Below, one piece after another: positions 1 through 5,363 of a stretch of 5,637 bases of DNA. A program made the translations under genes and the position numbers. The notes beneath the pieces are model-generated. The model made no database searches. It was not told the DNA's origin and saw only the letters and a list, made by a program, of their open reading frames with translations. This DNA is from Solirubrobacteraceae bacterium (GTDB lineage: Bacteria; Actinomycetota; Thermoleophilia; Solirubrobacterales; Solirubrobacteraceae): positions 1 to 5,637 of the forward strand of contig JASHQV010000358.1 in the NCBI GenBank assembly GCA_030038955.1, read 5' to 3'. Every line of letters starts with the position of its first letter. Within the stretch, counting starts at the first letter, position 1.

Positions 1-74
1 TCGTCAGGCGGCCGCGGCGTCCCGCCGAAGCGGTTGTGAGGACCGTCGAGGATGCGATCGCCTGGCTGGCTCAC
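1..74 (-). CDS. N-terminal start of an unidentified gene in the cob operon (partial)
   Basis: The GTG at 74-72 overlaps the TGA stop of the CobI-CobJ gene in a GTGA arrangement, the same junction type as at the CobH/CobIJ boundary. From this GTG the frame stays open for 24 codons to the window edge. The peptide begins (M)SQPGDRILDGPHNRFGG and continues rich in Pro and Arg. I do not recognise it: it lacks the GxGPGDP start of a precorrin methyltransferase and the opening I would expect of CobK or CobN. No clear Shine-Dalgarno sequence precedes it, so it would depend on translational coupling. Its position suggests another cobalamin-pathway gene, but that is inference from context. The start could also lie further downstream, outside the window. 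Confidence 0.55.
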   Translation of the reverse strand, partial: MSQPGDRILDGPHNRFGGTPRPPD

Positions 75-1549
75 GCTGGGTAGCGCCGTGGCGTGTACAC
101 GCGAGCCGTTCCGTCCGCGCGTGGGAGTGTCCGCGTGGTCGAGGAGCCGACGATCAAGACGGTCCGCATGTCGACGGTGTCGGGGTCGAGCTGGCGCAGC
201 GTCGTCACCGTGACCCGCTCGTCCTCGCTGCCGACGGCACGGGCGATCACGACCGGAGTCTCGTCGCTGCGATGCCTACGGAGGATCGCGAGCGCCTGCG
301 TCAGCTGCTCACGTCGGCTCCGGGAAGCAGGGTTGTAGAGAGCGAGGACCAGGTCGGCCCGGCCGGCCGCCTCGAGGCGCTCGGCGATCACCTGCCATGG
401 CTTCAGCTGGTCGGACAGCGACAGCACGCAGAAGTCGTGGCCGAGCGGAGCGCCGACGCGCGCGGCCGCCGCCTGCATCGCCGACAGGCCGGGGACGACA
501 CGCAGCTCGACGTCGTCGCGTCCGTCGGCCTCGACCGCCTCGAGCACGGCCGCAGCCATCGCGAAGATCCCGGGGTCGCCGGAGGAGACGACCACGACTC
601 GCTGTCCATCGGCCGCGAGCTTCAGCGCGTGTCGTGCCCGCTCGAGCTCGACTCGGTTGTCGGTGGGGTGCCGCGCCTGACCACGCCGTTCGGGCACGCG
701 ACTCAGGTATGCCTGATAGCCGATCAGAACGTCCGCCTCCCTGAGCTCGCCCTGGGCCTCGGGGGTGAGCCACTCGGGTCCGGCGGGACCGAGGCCGACG
801 ACAGACAGCCGCCCCGGACCGTTTCGAGGCCGCGTCCTCGGCAGTGCCGGGACGAGGATCAGCGACATGTACGGAACCTGCCCGTCGACCTCCTCGAGCG
901 AGGCGATCCACTCGCGATCCGTGCTCGCACGCTCGACATAGATCCCGCGCTCGAGCACGCCGCTTCGCTGCGCCGCCGCTCGGACGGTGCCGAAGGTGCG
1001 CCCGAGCTTCATCACGACCGCGGCCTCACTCGTCCGCAGTCGCGCGGCGAGGACGTCCGCCGGAAGCGTGCCGGGCAGGACCGTCAGCACGTCGTCGCGC
1101 CGAACGAGCGGAGTTCCGGCGGCGGCGGCCGCGGCGCTGAACGATGTGACCCCAGGGACGACCTCGGTGGGATAGCGGTCGGCCAGGCGATCGTGCAGGT
1201 ACATGTACGAGCCGTACAGGAACGGGTCGCCCTCGCACAGCACGGCGACGTCGCGACCGGCATCGAGGTGAGCCGCCAACTCCTGCGCGCAGCCGTTGTA
1301 GAACTCGGCGATCGCCGCCTCGTAGCCGCCCGGATGGTCGCTCGCGCCGGTGGTCACCGGGTATCTGAGCTGGAGCTCGATCTGGTCGGAGCGGAGGTAT
1401 GGCGCCGCGATCGCGCGAGCAACGCTGCGGCCGTGCTCGGCCCCGGGGTAGGCGATCACCTCGGCGGCGGCGATCACGCGCTGAGCCTTGAGCGTCATCA
1501 GCTCAGGGTCCCCCGGGCCGACCCCGACCCCGTAGAGCCTTCCGCTCAC
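71..1549 (-). CDS. cobIJ: CobI-CobJ fusion: precorrin-2 C20-methyltransferase / precorrin-3B C17-methyltransferase
   Basis: This 492-residue bifunctional SAM-dependent enzyme carries two tandem tetrapyrrole-methylase domains. Residues about 4-238 are CobI-like, turning precorrin-2 into precorrin-3A: the N-terminal loop GVGPGDP is at 9-15, CEGDPFLYGS at 105-114 and VVPGVTS at 130-136. Residues about 247-492 are CobJ-like, which methylates C17 with ring contraction to precorrin-4: VVGLGPAGPEW is at 250-260, SSGDPGIFAM at 322-331, VVPGLSAMQ at 351-359, LYNPAS at 404-409 and TVLIVGSS at 463-470. The linker is only about 10 residues. The GTG at 1549 was chosen because it overlaps the CobH stop (GTGA) and lies four codons before the conserved first strand; the open frame extends upstream but gives only Arg-rich sequence antisense-like to CobH. 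No strong Shine-Dalgarno is visible, fitting coupling. Each domain is near the length of a stand-alone enzyme. The same fusion is known in mycobacteria. Anaerobic CbiL/CbiH homologues are the alternative, but CobG next door favours the aerobic assignment. Confidence 0.95.
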   Translation of the reverse strand: MSGRLYGVGVGPGDPELMTLKAQRVIAAAEVIAYPGAEHGRSVARAIAAPYLRSDQIELQLRYPVTTGASDHPGGYEAAIAEFYNGCAQELAAHLDAGRDVAVLCEGDPFLYGSYMYLHDRLADRYPTEVVPGVTSFSAAAAAAGTPLVRRDDVLTVLPGTLPADVLAARLRTSEAAVVMKLGRTFGTVRAAAQRSGVLERGIYVERASTDREWIASLEEVDGQVPYMSLILVPALPRTRPRNGPGRLSVVGLGPAGPEWLTPEAQGELREADVLIGYQAYLSRVPERRGQARHPTDNRVELERARHALKLAADGQRVVVVSSGDPGIFAMAAAVLEAVEADGRDDVELRVVPGLSAMQAAAARVGAPLGHDFCVLSLSDQLKPWQVIAERLEAAGRADLVLALYNPASRSRREQLTQALAILRRHRSDETPVVIARAVGSEDERVTVTTLRQLDPDTVDMRTVLIVGSSTTRTLPRADGTARVYTPRRYPA

Positions 1550-2163
1550 TCGAGCGGACTCGCGATCGCGTTGACGGCGGCGGCGGCGATCGCGCTGCCG
1601 CCGCGCCGGCCATGCACGACGAGATGCTCGAGGTCGGTATCGGCGAGCGCCCGCTTCGACTCGGCCGCCCCGACGAAGCCGACCGGCACGCCGATGACCG
1701 CCGCCGGCGCGCGGCCGCCGGCGGCGATCAACTCGAGAAGGTGAAACAGAGCTGTCGGGGCGTTCCCGATCACCACCACGGCGCCGGGCAAACGATCGCG
1801 CCACAGCTCCACCGCAGCCGCCGTCCGGGTCGTGCCAAGCCGGACCGCCAGCTCGGCGACCGCGGGTTCGGACAGCGTGCAGACGACCGGATTGGCGGCC
1901 GGCAATCGCGAGCGCGCCACCCCGGCGGCCACCATCTGCGTGTCACAGAGGACGGCACCGCCCGCATCCAGCGCCGCCACGGCGCGCTCGGCGAACGCCG
2001 GCGAAGCGGCCACGTCGGCGGCGAGGTCGACCATCCCGCAGGCGTGGATCATCCGCACGACGACCCGCTCCAGCACGGGGTCGAACCGCTCGAGATCGGC
2101 CTCCGCCCGGATCAGGGCAAACGAACGGCGGTAGATGTCGGCGCCGTCGCGGACGTAGCTCAT
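1546..2163 (-). CDS. cobH: Precorrin-8X methylmutase (CobH/CbiC)
   Basis: This 205-residue protein catalyses the 1,5-sigmatropic shift of the C11 methyl group to C12, giving hydrogenobyrinate from precorrin-8X, and should be cytosolic. The whole CobH/CbiC fold is present. The N-terminal YVRDGADIYRRSF helix (3-15) is typical, and RMIHACGMVD (37-46) contains the proposed catalytic proton donor, His40. Further conserved blocks are CDTQMV (73-78), VIGNAPTALFHLLEL (131-145), GVPVGFVGAAESK (158-170) and a C-terminal GRRGGSAIAAAA (185-196). Length is normal for the family. The ATG at 2163 is chosen because it overlaps the CobG stop (ATGA), has GGAG 7 bases upstream (2174-2171) inside the end of cobG, and begins right at the conserved N-terminus. 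A longer frame upstream is only the shifted reading of cobG. Its stop overlaps the cobIJ GTG. CbiC of the anaerobic pathway is the same family and cannot be separated by sequence alone. Confidence 0.96.
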   Translation of the reverse strand: MSYVRDGADIYRRSFALIRAEADLERFDPVLERVVVRMIHACGMVDLAADVAASPAFAERAVAALDAGGAVLCDTQMVAAGVARSRLPAANPVVCTLSEPAVAELAVRLGTTRTAAAVELWRDRLPGAVVVIGNAPTALFHLLELIAAGGRAPAAVIGVPVGFVGAAESKRALADTDLEHLVVHGRRGGSAIAAAAVNAIASPLE

Positions 2164-3041
2164 CTCGGGGCTCCGCAGTTTCGCTCGCACGCGGCGTAGT
2201 GCTCGGGTGGGTCGCCCGCGCGACGCCGCGACGCGCGCATCGCCGCCTCGCGCCGGACATCGCGCCGCGCCTTCGCGCAGGCGCCCAGTCCCGCGCAAGC
2301 CGTCAGCCCGAACCACCCGGAGTCCGGGTCGTCGATGAACCCGAGCGCGCGCAGCGCGCTCGGGTCGAGATCGAAAGCGGTCAGCGTCCGCGCCACTCCG
2401 ATTCGCACCTCGGACACGAGCTCAGCGAGCCCGTCGAGCTGGTCCGGCGACACGCGGGCCAGCGGCGGCATCACGGTCACGGCGAGCCGTCCGTCGGCCT
2501 GTAGCGCAGCTCCTAGACGGGGGTGGTCCGGCGAGACCACCCCCGGAATGCGGCGGCCTTGGCGCGCTGCGTCGAGCGCCTCCTCGACGCTGATCTGACC
2601 GCCCACGACGATCGTCACATCCGCCTCGCGACCGTGCAGGCCGGTGCCGTCCTCGACCGCGAACAGGAAGCGATCGGAAAGGTTCGCGAGCGCTGGGTCG
2701 GCGCACAGCGCGCGGTCGAGCTCGGCGACGAGCGCATCGGCCTCCGGACCGGCGAGCGGGCTCGCGAGGATGTTCCGCACCCGCTCGTGCGAGGGGGAAG
2801 GCACGAGCTCGGCGGCGATCAGCGGTGCCACGACCGCGCCGTCGGCGAGTCCTCGGATCTGCAGGCTCGCGCGGGAGGTGAGCTCGACGATCCCGTTGCC
2901 CATCCGTGAGGTGCTGGCAACCGCGCGCAGCCCACGTGCGTCGATCCGGCCGCCCGGCAGGCGCACGCGAGCCAGCAGTCCGTCGGCGGCCTCGTGGAGC
3001 CGGAGCACCCCGGGACAGCGATCCTGCTCGACGGCCACCAT
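2160..3041 (-). CDS. cobG: Precorrin-3B synthase CobG, short C-terminus
   Basis: This 293-residue member of the nitrite/sulfite reductase-like family converts precorrin-3A to precorrin-3B by oxygen-dependent hydroxylation and lactone formation, using a 4Fe-4S cluster. Domains in order: a first ferredoxin-like half domain (about 10-66, with MGNGIVELTSRASLQIRGL near 47-65); a block with HERVRNILASPLAG (85-98) and ADVTIVVGG (140-148); a second ferredoxin-like half domain (about 170-222); and the cluster motif, Cys249-x5-Cys255 followed by Cys285-x3-Cys289. The start is the ATG at 3041, because a perfect AGGAGG sits 5 bases upstream; the in-frame GTG at 3047 lies within that ribosome binding site. 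The stop overlaps the cobH ATG. The protein ends only four residues after the last cluster cysteine, whereas characterised CobG proteins are longer (about 360-460 residues as I recall) and usually continue beyond it. It is the first gene behind the B12 riboswitch. A related sulfite/nitrite reductase-like protein is the alternative, but cobH and cobIJ alongside make CobG much likelier. Confidence 0.9.
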   Translation of the reverse strand: MVAVEQDRCPGVLRLHEAADGLLARVRLPGGRIDARGLRAVASTSRMGNGIVELTSRASLQIRGLADGAVVAPLIAAELVPSPSHERVRNILASPLAGPEADALVAELDRALCADPALANLSDRFLFAVEDGTGLHGREADVTIVVGGQISVEEALDAARQGRRIPGVVSPDHPRLGAALQADGRLAVTVMPPLARVSPDQLDGLAELVSEVRIGVARTLTAFDLDPSALRALGFIDDPDSGWFGLTACAGLGACAKARRDVRREAAMRASRRRAGDPPEHYAACERNCGAPR

Positions 3042-3043
3042 TG

Positions 3044-3061
3044 TCACCTCCTGGGAATCAT
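3044..3061 (-). CDS. Possible five-codon leader ORF (MIPRR) overlapping the cobG ribosome binding site
   Basis: Between the riboswitch and cobG there is a tiny frame ATG ATT CCC AGG AGG TGA. Its two Arg codons are the cobG Shine-Dalgarno AGGAGG itself, and its stop lies two bases before the cobG ATG. A GAGGG sequence lies 5 bases upstream of its ATG and could act as its own ribosome binding site; part of it is in the 5' arm of the small hairpin. This could be a translated leader coupling to cobG or simply a chance frame. Nothing in the sequence proves translation. Confidence 0.2.
   Translation of the reverse strand: MIPRR
3047..3052 (-). promoter_or_regulatory. Ribosome binding site of cobG (AGGAGG)
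   Basis: AGGAGG, extended to AGGAGGTGA, perfectly complements the 16S rRNA 3' end and is followed by 5 bases and then the ATG at 3041. It decides the cobG start: the in-frame GTG at 3047 is buried in this motif. The site directly abuts the 3' arm of the small hairpin at 3053-3069, so that hairpin could influence ribosome access. Confidence 0.85.
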
Positions 3062-3069
3062 GCGTTCCC
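3053..3069 (-). promoter_or_regulatory. Expression-platform hairpin next to the cobG ribosome binding site
   Basis: On the minus strand GGGAA (3069-3065), a 7-base loop CGCATGA, and TTCCC (3057-3053) form a 5-bp stem-loop ending at the first base of AGGAGG. There is no U-tract, so it is not an intrinsic terminator. The loop bases CGCA can pair with UGUG in the P5 loop of the riboswitch, with one G-U pair, which is what a kissing loop (L5-L13) of a cobalamin riboswitch would look like. The stem is real in the sequence; the regulatory role is inference. Confidence 0.5.
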
Positions 3070-3074
3070 TCAAA

Positions 3075-3180
3075 GCGTCTCGCGATGGCCTGAGTTCCTG
3101 ACTCCGGAGCCTCGAGGCTCCGTCACAGTGGCGCGACCGTCCCGGATTCACACCGGGTTCCACGGGCCATCGCGCGTCCG
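3075..3180 (-). promoter_or_regulatory. Cobalamin (B12) riboswitch aptamer upstream of cobG
   Basis: The transcript between the promoter and cobG carries the conserved cobalamin aptamer core. A closing stem of 10 perfect pairs is formed by CGCGATGGCC (3174-3165) and GGCCATCGCG (3090-3081). Next comes GGAA, then the P5 hairpin CCCGG-TGTGAAT-CCGGG (3157-3141). GACGGTCGC leads into the B12 box GCCACTG (3132-3126). A further hairpin of 7 pairs with a TCGA loop (3122-3105) follows, then AGTCAGGAACTC before the closing strand. Adenosyl- or methylcobalamin binding normally represses the downstream gene. No terminator with a U-tract follows, and the small hairpin touches the cobG ribosome binding site, so control is probably at translation. 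Because cobH, cobIJ and the next gene are coupled by 4-base overlaps, repression of cobG should lower all of them. The exact outer boundaries are uncertain by 10-20 bases. Confidence 0.93.
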
Positions 3181-3183
3181 CTC

Positions 3184-3211
3184 AGCATACCCGAGACCTC
3201 CCGACGTGGAA
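3184..3211 (-). promoter_or_regulatory. Candidate sigma-70-type promoter for the riboswitch-cobG transcript
   Basis: TTCCAC (3211-3206) resembles a -35 element and TATGCT (3189-3184) a -10 element, with a 16-base spacer. Initiation about 6-8 bases downstream would fall just before the closing stem of the riboswitch, as expected. Matches are 4 of 6 for each hexamer, so this is a reasonable but unproven call in GC-rich DNA. Readthrough from the transporter operon is also possible, since no terminator is visible between 3292 and 3212. Confidence 0.4.
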
Positions 3212-3292
3212 GCGCTGATGGCGATCGAGCCGCAGACCATGCGAGACCTGATCGATGCTCGCGATCGGGAGGGCAGGGCGAAGATCAGTGGA

Positions 3293-3502
3293 TCATCGAT
3301 TGGCTCGAGGCGGGTCTCTGACTCGGCCAGGAAGGGCGGCGAGCACACGCCGACGGTCGGCATCCGAATAGCGGAGCCAGCCGGCGACTTCCGTCATCGT
3401 GCGCAGGCAGCCGACGCAGTACCCGCTCTCCTCATCGAGGGTGCAGACGCCGACGCATGGAGACTTGACACGCGGCGCCCCGCGCGACAACCGGTCGGGC
3501 AC
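3293..3502 (-). CDS. Small DUF1289-family four-cysteine protein
   Basis: This 69-residue protein matches the DUF1289 pattern: SPCVGVCTLDEESGYCVGC followed by LRTMTEVAGW. The four cysteines are at 16, 20, 29 and 32 (Cx3C-x8-Cx2C), and the ending ADRRRVLAALPGR is also typical. The family is small, cytosolic and uncharacterised; the cysteines suggest metal or iron-sulfur binding, which is inference. It lies 5 bases after the stop of the substrate-binding protein gene and so probably belongs to the transporter operon. The GTG at 3502 is the first start after that stop. Only a weak AGG-like element precedes it, so the true start could be a few codons later, though still before Cys16. Its link with cobalamin is positional only: it might handle a metal or redox step, or it might be an unrelated passenger. 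Confidence 0.85.
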   Translation of the reverse strand: MPDRLSRGAPRVKSPCVGVCTLDEESGYCVGCLRTMTEVAGWLRYSDADRRRVLAALPGRVRDPPRANR

Positions 3503-3507
3503 GATGC

Positions 3508-4581
3508 CTAGGACGACTTCCGCGCCGGGAGGCCGAAGGCGGTGGGATGCAGCAGCTTGGCCAGTGCCACGACGGCCTGCGCATTGCGTGGGCTCGGCGT
3601 GACTTCGTCGTACGTGAGTGGAATCACGCAGTTGTCGCGGATCGCCGGGAGGTTCCTCGTCGCCGGGAAGCTACGCAGGAACTTCAGCTTCTGCTGCCAG
3701 CTCGGCGTGCTGTAGTTGTTGATGATGATGCACTGTGGCTGGCGCTTGACCACCTGCTCCCAGGAAACGGTCGTCCAACTCTCCTTGAGCGAGGCGAAGA
3801 TGTTGACGCCACCGGCGAGCTGAATCAGCGCGGTCGGCATCGCTAAGCCGGGGCCGGTGACCGGCGCCGAGTTGCCGCTGTCGTAGTCGAACACGGTGAC
3901 TGGCTTTAGGCCGGCGACCTTCTTGCGAACTACGGCGACCTGGGCCTTCATCTGATCGACCAGCGCCACAGCGCGCTGCGGTACGTCGAAGATCTGACCG
4001 AGGTTCTCCAGGTCCTGGTAGGTGTCGTTGATCGATACCGACCGCGTTCCCTTCTCGACCTGAGCGCAGGACTCGGTCAGCACCAGCGTCTTGATCCCGA
4101 ACTTGGCCAGCCCTTGCGGGGTCAGGCGGGTTCCTGGCTGCAGCCCGTAGTACCAGCCGGCGAATAGGAAGTCGGGGCGCAGCCCAACGAGCGGCTCGAG
4201 CGTGAAGTAGTTGGGCGAGACGTCGCGGACCTCCTTGAACCCATGTTCGTACTGCGTCGGGACGGGTTGGTTCACCGGCCCGTCGCCGGTCACCCCGAAC
4301 GTGCCGACCATCGAGTGTTCGAGGCCCAGCGCCAGCATGTCCTCGGTCGTATTGATGTCGTTGGAGACCGCCCGGGTCGGAGCGCGGTCGAACGTCACCG
4401 GCGTGCCGCAGTCCTTCACCGTAACCGGGTAATGGACGGACGTCGCTGTCTTAGCCGACCCAGTCGCTTTGTTTGTTGAAGCAGTCGTATGCGTAGATGA
4501 GCCGCAAGCGGCGAGCGCCGCGGCGGTCAGCCCAGCCGCGAGCATCGGCGTGACTGGCCTGCGGGGGAAACGGTGGAGCAT
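3508..4581 (-). CDS. ABC-transporter substrate-binding lipoprotein, probable corrinoid binder (BtuF-like)
   Basis: This 357-residue protein is a cluster A-II (helical-backbone, Peripla_BP_2/TroA-like) binding protein. Residues 1-26 form a lipoprotein signal: a basic start, a hydrophobic run and the lipobox LAAC with Cys26 as the lipidated residue. A Ser/Thr/Ala-rich linker runs to about 48. The first lobe spans about 50-200 and contains EPLVGLRPDFLFAG (129-142). The second lobe spans about 226-350 and contains DYDSG (232-236), LIQLAGGVNIF (252-262) and WEQVVKRQPQCIIINN (274-289). Glu129 and Glu275 sit where this family usually places the two acidic residues that dock on permease arginines. 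Four further cysteines (58, 172, 284, 318) could form disulfides. The ATG at 4581 shares one base with the ATPase stop (TGATG) and has AAAGGAA just upstream (4594-4588). The neighbours suggest a corrinoid ligand. Siderophores, or the proposed F420-0 uptake family of actinobacteria, are alternatives I cannot exclude. Confidence 0.88.
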   Translation of the reverse strand: MLHRFPRRPVTPMLAAGLTAAALAACGSSTHTTASTNKATGSAKTATSVHYPVTVKDCGTPVTFDRAPTRAVSNDINTTEDMLALGLEHSMVGTFGVTGDGPVNQPVPTQYEHGFKEVRDVSPNYFTLEPLVGLRPDFLFAGWYYGLQPGTRLTPQGLAKFGIKTLVLTESCAQVEKGTRSVSINDTYQDLENLGQIFDVPQRAVALVDQMKAQVAVVRKKVAGLKPVTVFDYDSGNSAPVTGPGLAMPTALIQLAGGVNIFASLKESWTTVSWEQVVKRQPQCIIINNYSTPSWQQKLKFLRSFPATRNLPAIRDNCVIPLTYDEVTPSPRNAQAVVALAKLLHPTAFGLPARKSS

Positions 4582-5363
4582 CAGCGGTTCCTTTCGGATC
4601 GTCGGCGGCGCGGCAGCGGCTGCGGGGCGCCGGTGTCTGGATGGGGGACGACGACGACGTCGGCTTGGTAGACCCGCTCGATCGCCGAGGCGGTGATCAC
4701 GGCTTCCGGCGGGCCGTGGTCGATCACGCGGCCGTCCGACAGCAGGTGGACGGAGTCGCAGTAGAGAGCGGCGAGCGCGAGATCGTGTAGCGCGGCGAAG
4801 ACGGTGACGCCGAGCCCTCGAACGAGCTCGAGTACCTCAACCTGGTAGCGGACGTCGAGCTGGTTGGTCGGCTCGTCGAGCAGCAGGTGATCGGCTTGTT
4901 GAGCGATCGCGCGCGCGATCAGCACCCGCTGCTTCTCGCCGCCGGACAGTTCGTGAAAGTTCCGGTGGGAAAGCTCCGAAGCGCCCACCCGAGCGAGCGC
5001 TTGGGCGACGACCTCGTGATCCTCCGCTCGGTCGCGTTCGAACCCGCGCTTGTGTGGGACGCGACCCAGCATCACCATCTCCCGCACCGTGAGCGCGAAC
5101 TCGATCGTGCTCTCCTGGGCGACAACGGCGATTCTGCGGGCGGCATCCTGAGCTGGGAGCTCCATCAGATCGCGACCGTCGAGCAGGATCCGGCCGCTCG
5201 CGGGCCGATTGACCCGGTAGATCGCCTTGAGAATCGTGGTCTTGCCGCTCCCGTTGGGCCCGAGCAAACCGACGAACTGGCCGTCGGGCACGAGCACGTT
5301 GATATCCGTGACGATTCGCCGTCCTCCCAGATCGACGCTGAGATCGACGAGCTCGAGGCTCAT
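4581..5363 (-). CDS. ABC-transporter ATP-binding protein (BtuD/FecE-like)
   Basis: This 260-residue ATPase energises import together with the permease before it and the binding protein after it. All nucleotide-binding motifs are intact: Walker A GPNGSGKT (35-42), Q-loop Gln83, signature LSGGEKQ (139-145), Walker B HLLLDEP (159-165) with Glu164, D-loop NQLD (167-170) and switch His193. The spacing matches the FecE/BtuD/FhuC group. The last residues, about 251-260, are an Arg-rich tail (PRRRRSERNR). The ATG at 5363 overlaps the permease stop (ATGA), and the stop overlaps the binding-protein ATG by one base, so stoichiometric, coupled synthesis is likely. The ATPase sequence does not identify the substrate; vitamin B12, ferric siderophore and haem importers all use near-identical subunits. 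Confidence 0.95.
   Translation of the reverse strand: MSLELVDLSVDLGGRRIVTDINVLVPDGQFVGLLGPNGSGKTTILKAIYRVNRPASGRILLDGRDLMELPAQDAARRIAVVAQESTIEFALTVREMVMLGRVPHKRGFERDRAEDHEVVAQALARVGASELSHRNFHELSGGEKQRVLIARAIAQQADHLLLDEPTNQLDVRYQVEVLELVRGLGVTVFAALHDLALAALYCDSVHLLSDGRVIDHGPPEAVITASAIERVYQADVVVVPHPDTGAPQPLPRRRRSERNR

Noticed and set aside
272..1744. A 490-codon open frame on the plus strand.
   Set aside because: It lies antisense to cobIJ and part of cobH, which have clear conserved motifs. Its product is low-complexity (Arg, Gly, His, Asp) without a recognisable domain, typical of a mirror frame in GC-rich DNA.
1550..1804. Upstream extension of the CobI-CobJ frame by 85 codons.
   Set aside because: The extra residues are Arg-rich and come from the cobH coding DNA in another frame. 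The GTG at 1549 sits at the conserved N-terminus and overlaps the cobH stop.
2164..2316. Upstream extension of the CobH frame by 51 codons.
   Set aside because: It is the shifted reading of the cobG 3' end. The ATG at 2163 has a GGAG site and starts at the usual CobH N-terminus.
3042..3047. In-frame GTG two codons before the chosen cobG ATG.
   Set aside because: It lies within the AGGAGGTG ribosome binding site and has no site of its own at proper spacing.
3105..3122. Strong palindromic hairpin with a TCGA loop considered as a transcription terminator.
   Set aside because: It is an internal stem of the cobalamin aptamer, lying between the B12 box and the closing strand, and no U-tract follows.
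3212..3292. Searched for a terminator or small RNA between the DUF1289 stop and the promoter.
   Set aside because: Only a weak 5-bp GATCG/CGATC pairing without a T-run was seen, so no terminator is called.
3148..3363. A 71-codon minus-strand frame between the DUF1289 gene and the riboswitch.
   Set aside because: It overlaps the DUF1289 coding region in another frame and runs through the promoter into the riboswitch aptamer. It shows no family resemblance.
2906..3511. A 201-codon plus-strand frame across the intergenic region.
   Set aside because: It runs through cobG, the riboswitch and the DUF1289 gene on the opposite strand, with no ribosome binding site or domain resemblance.
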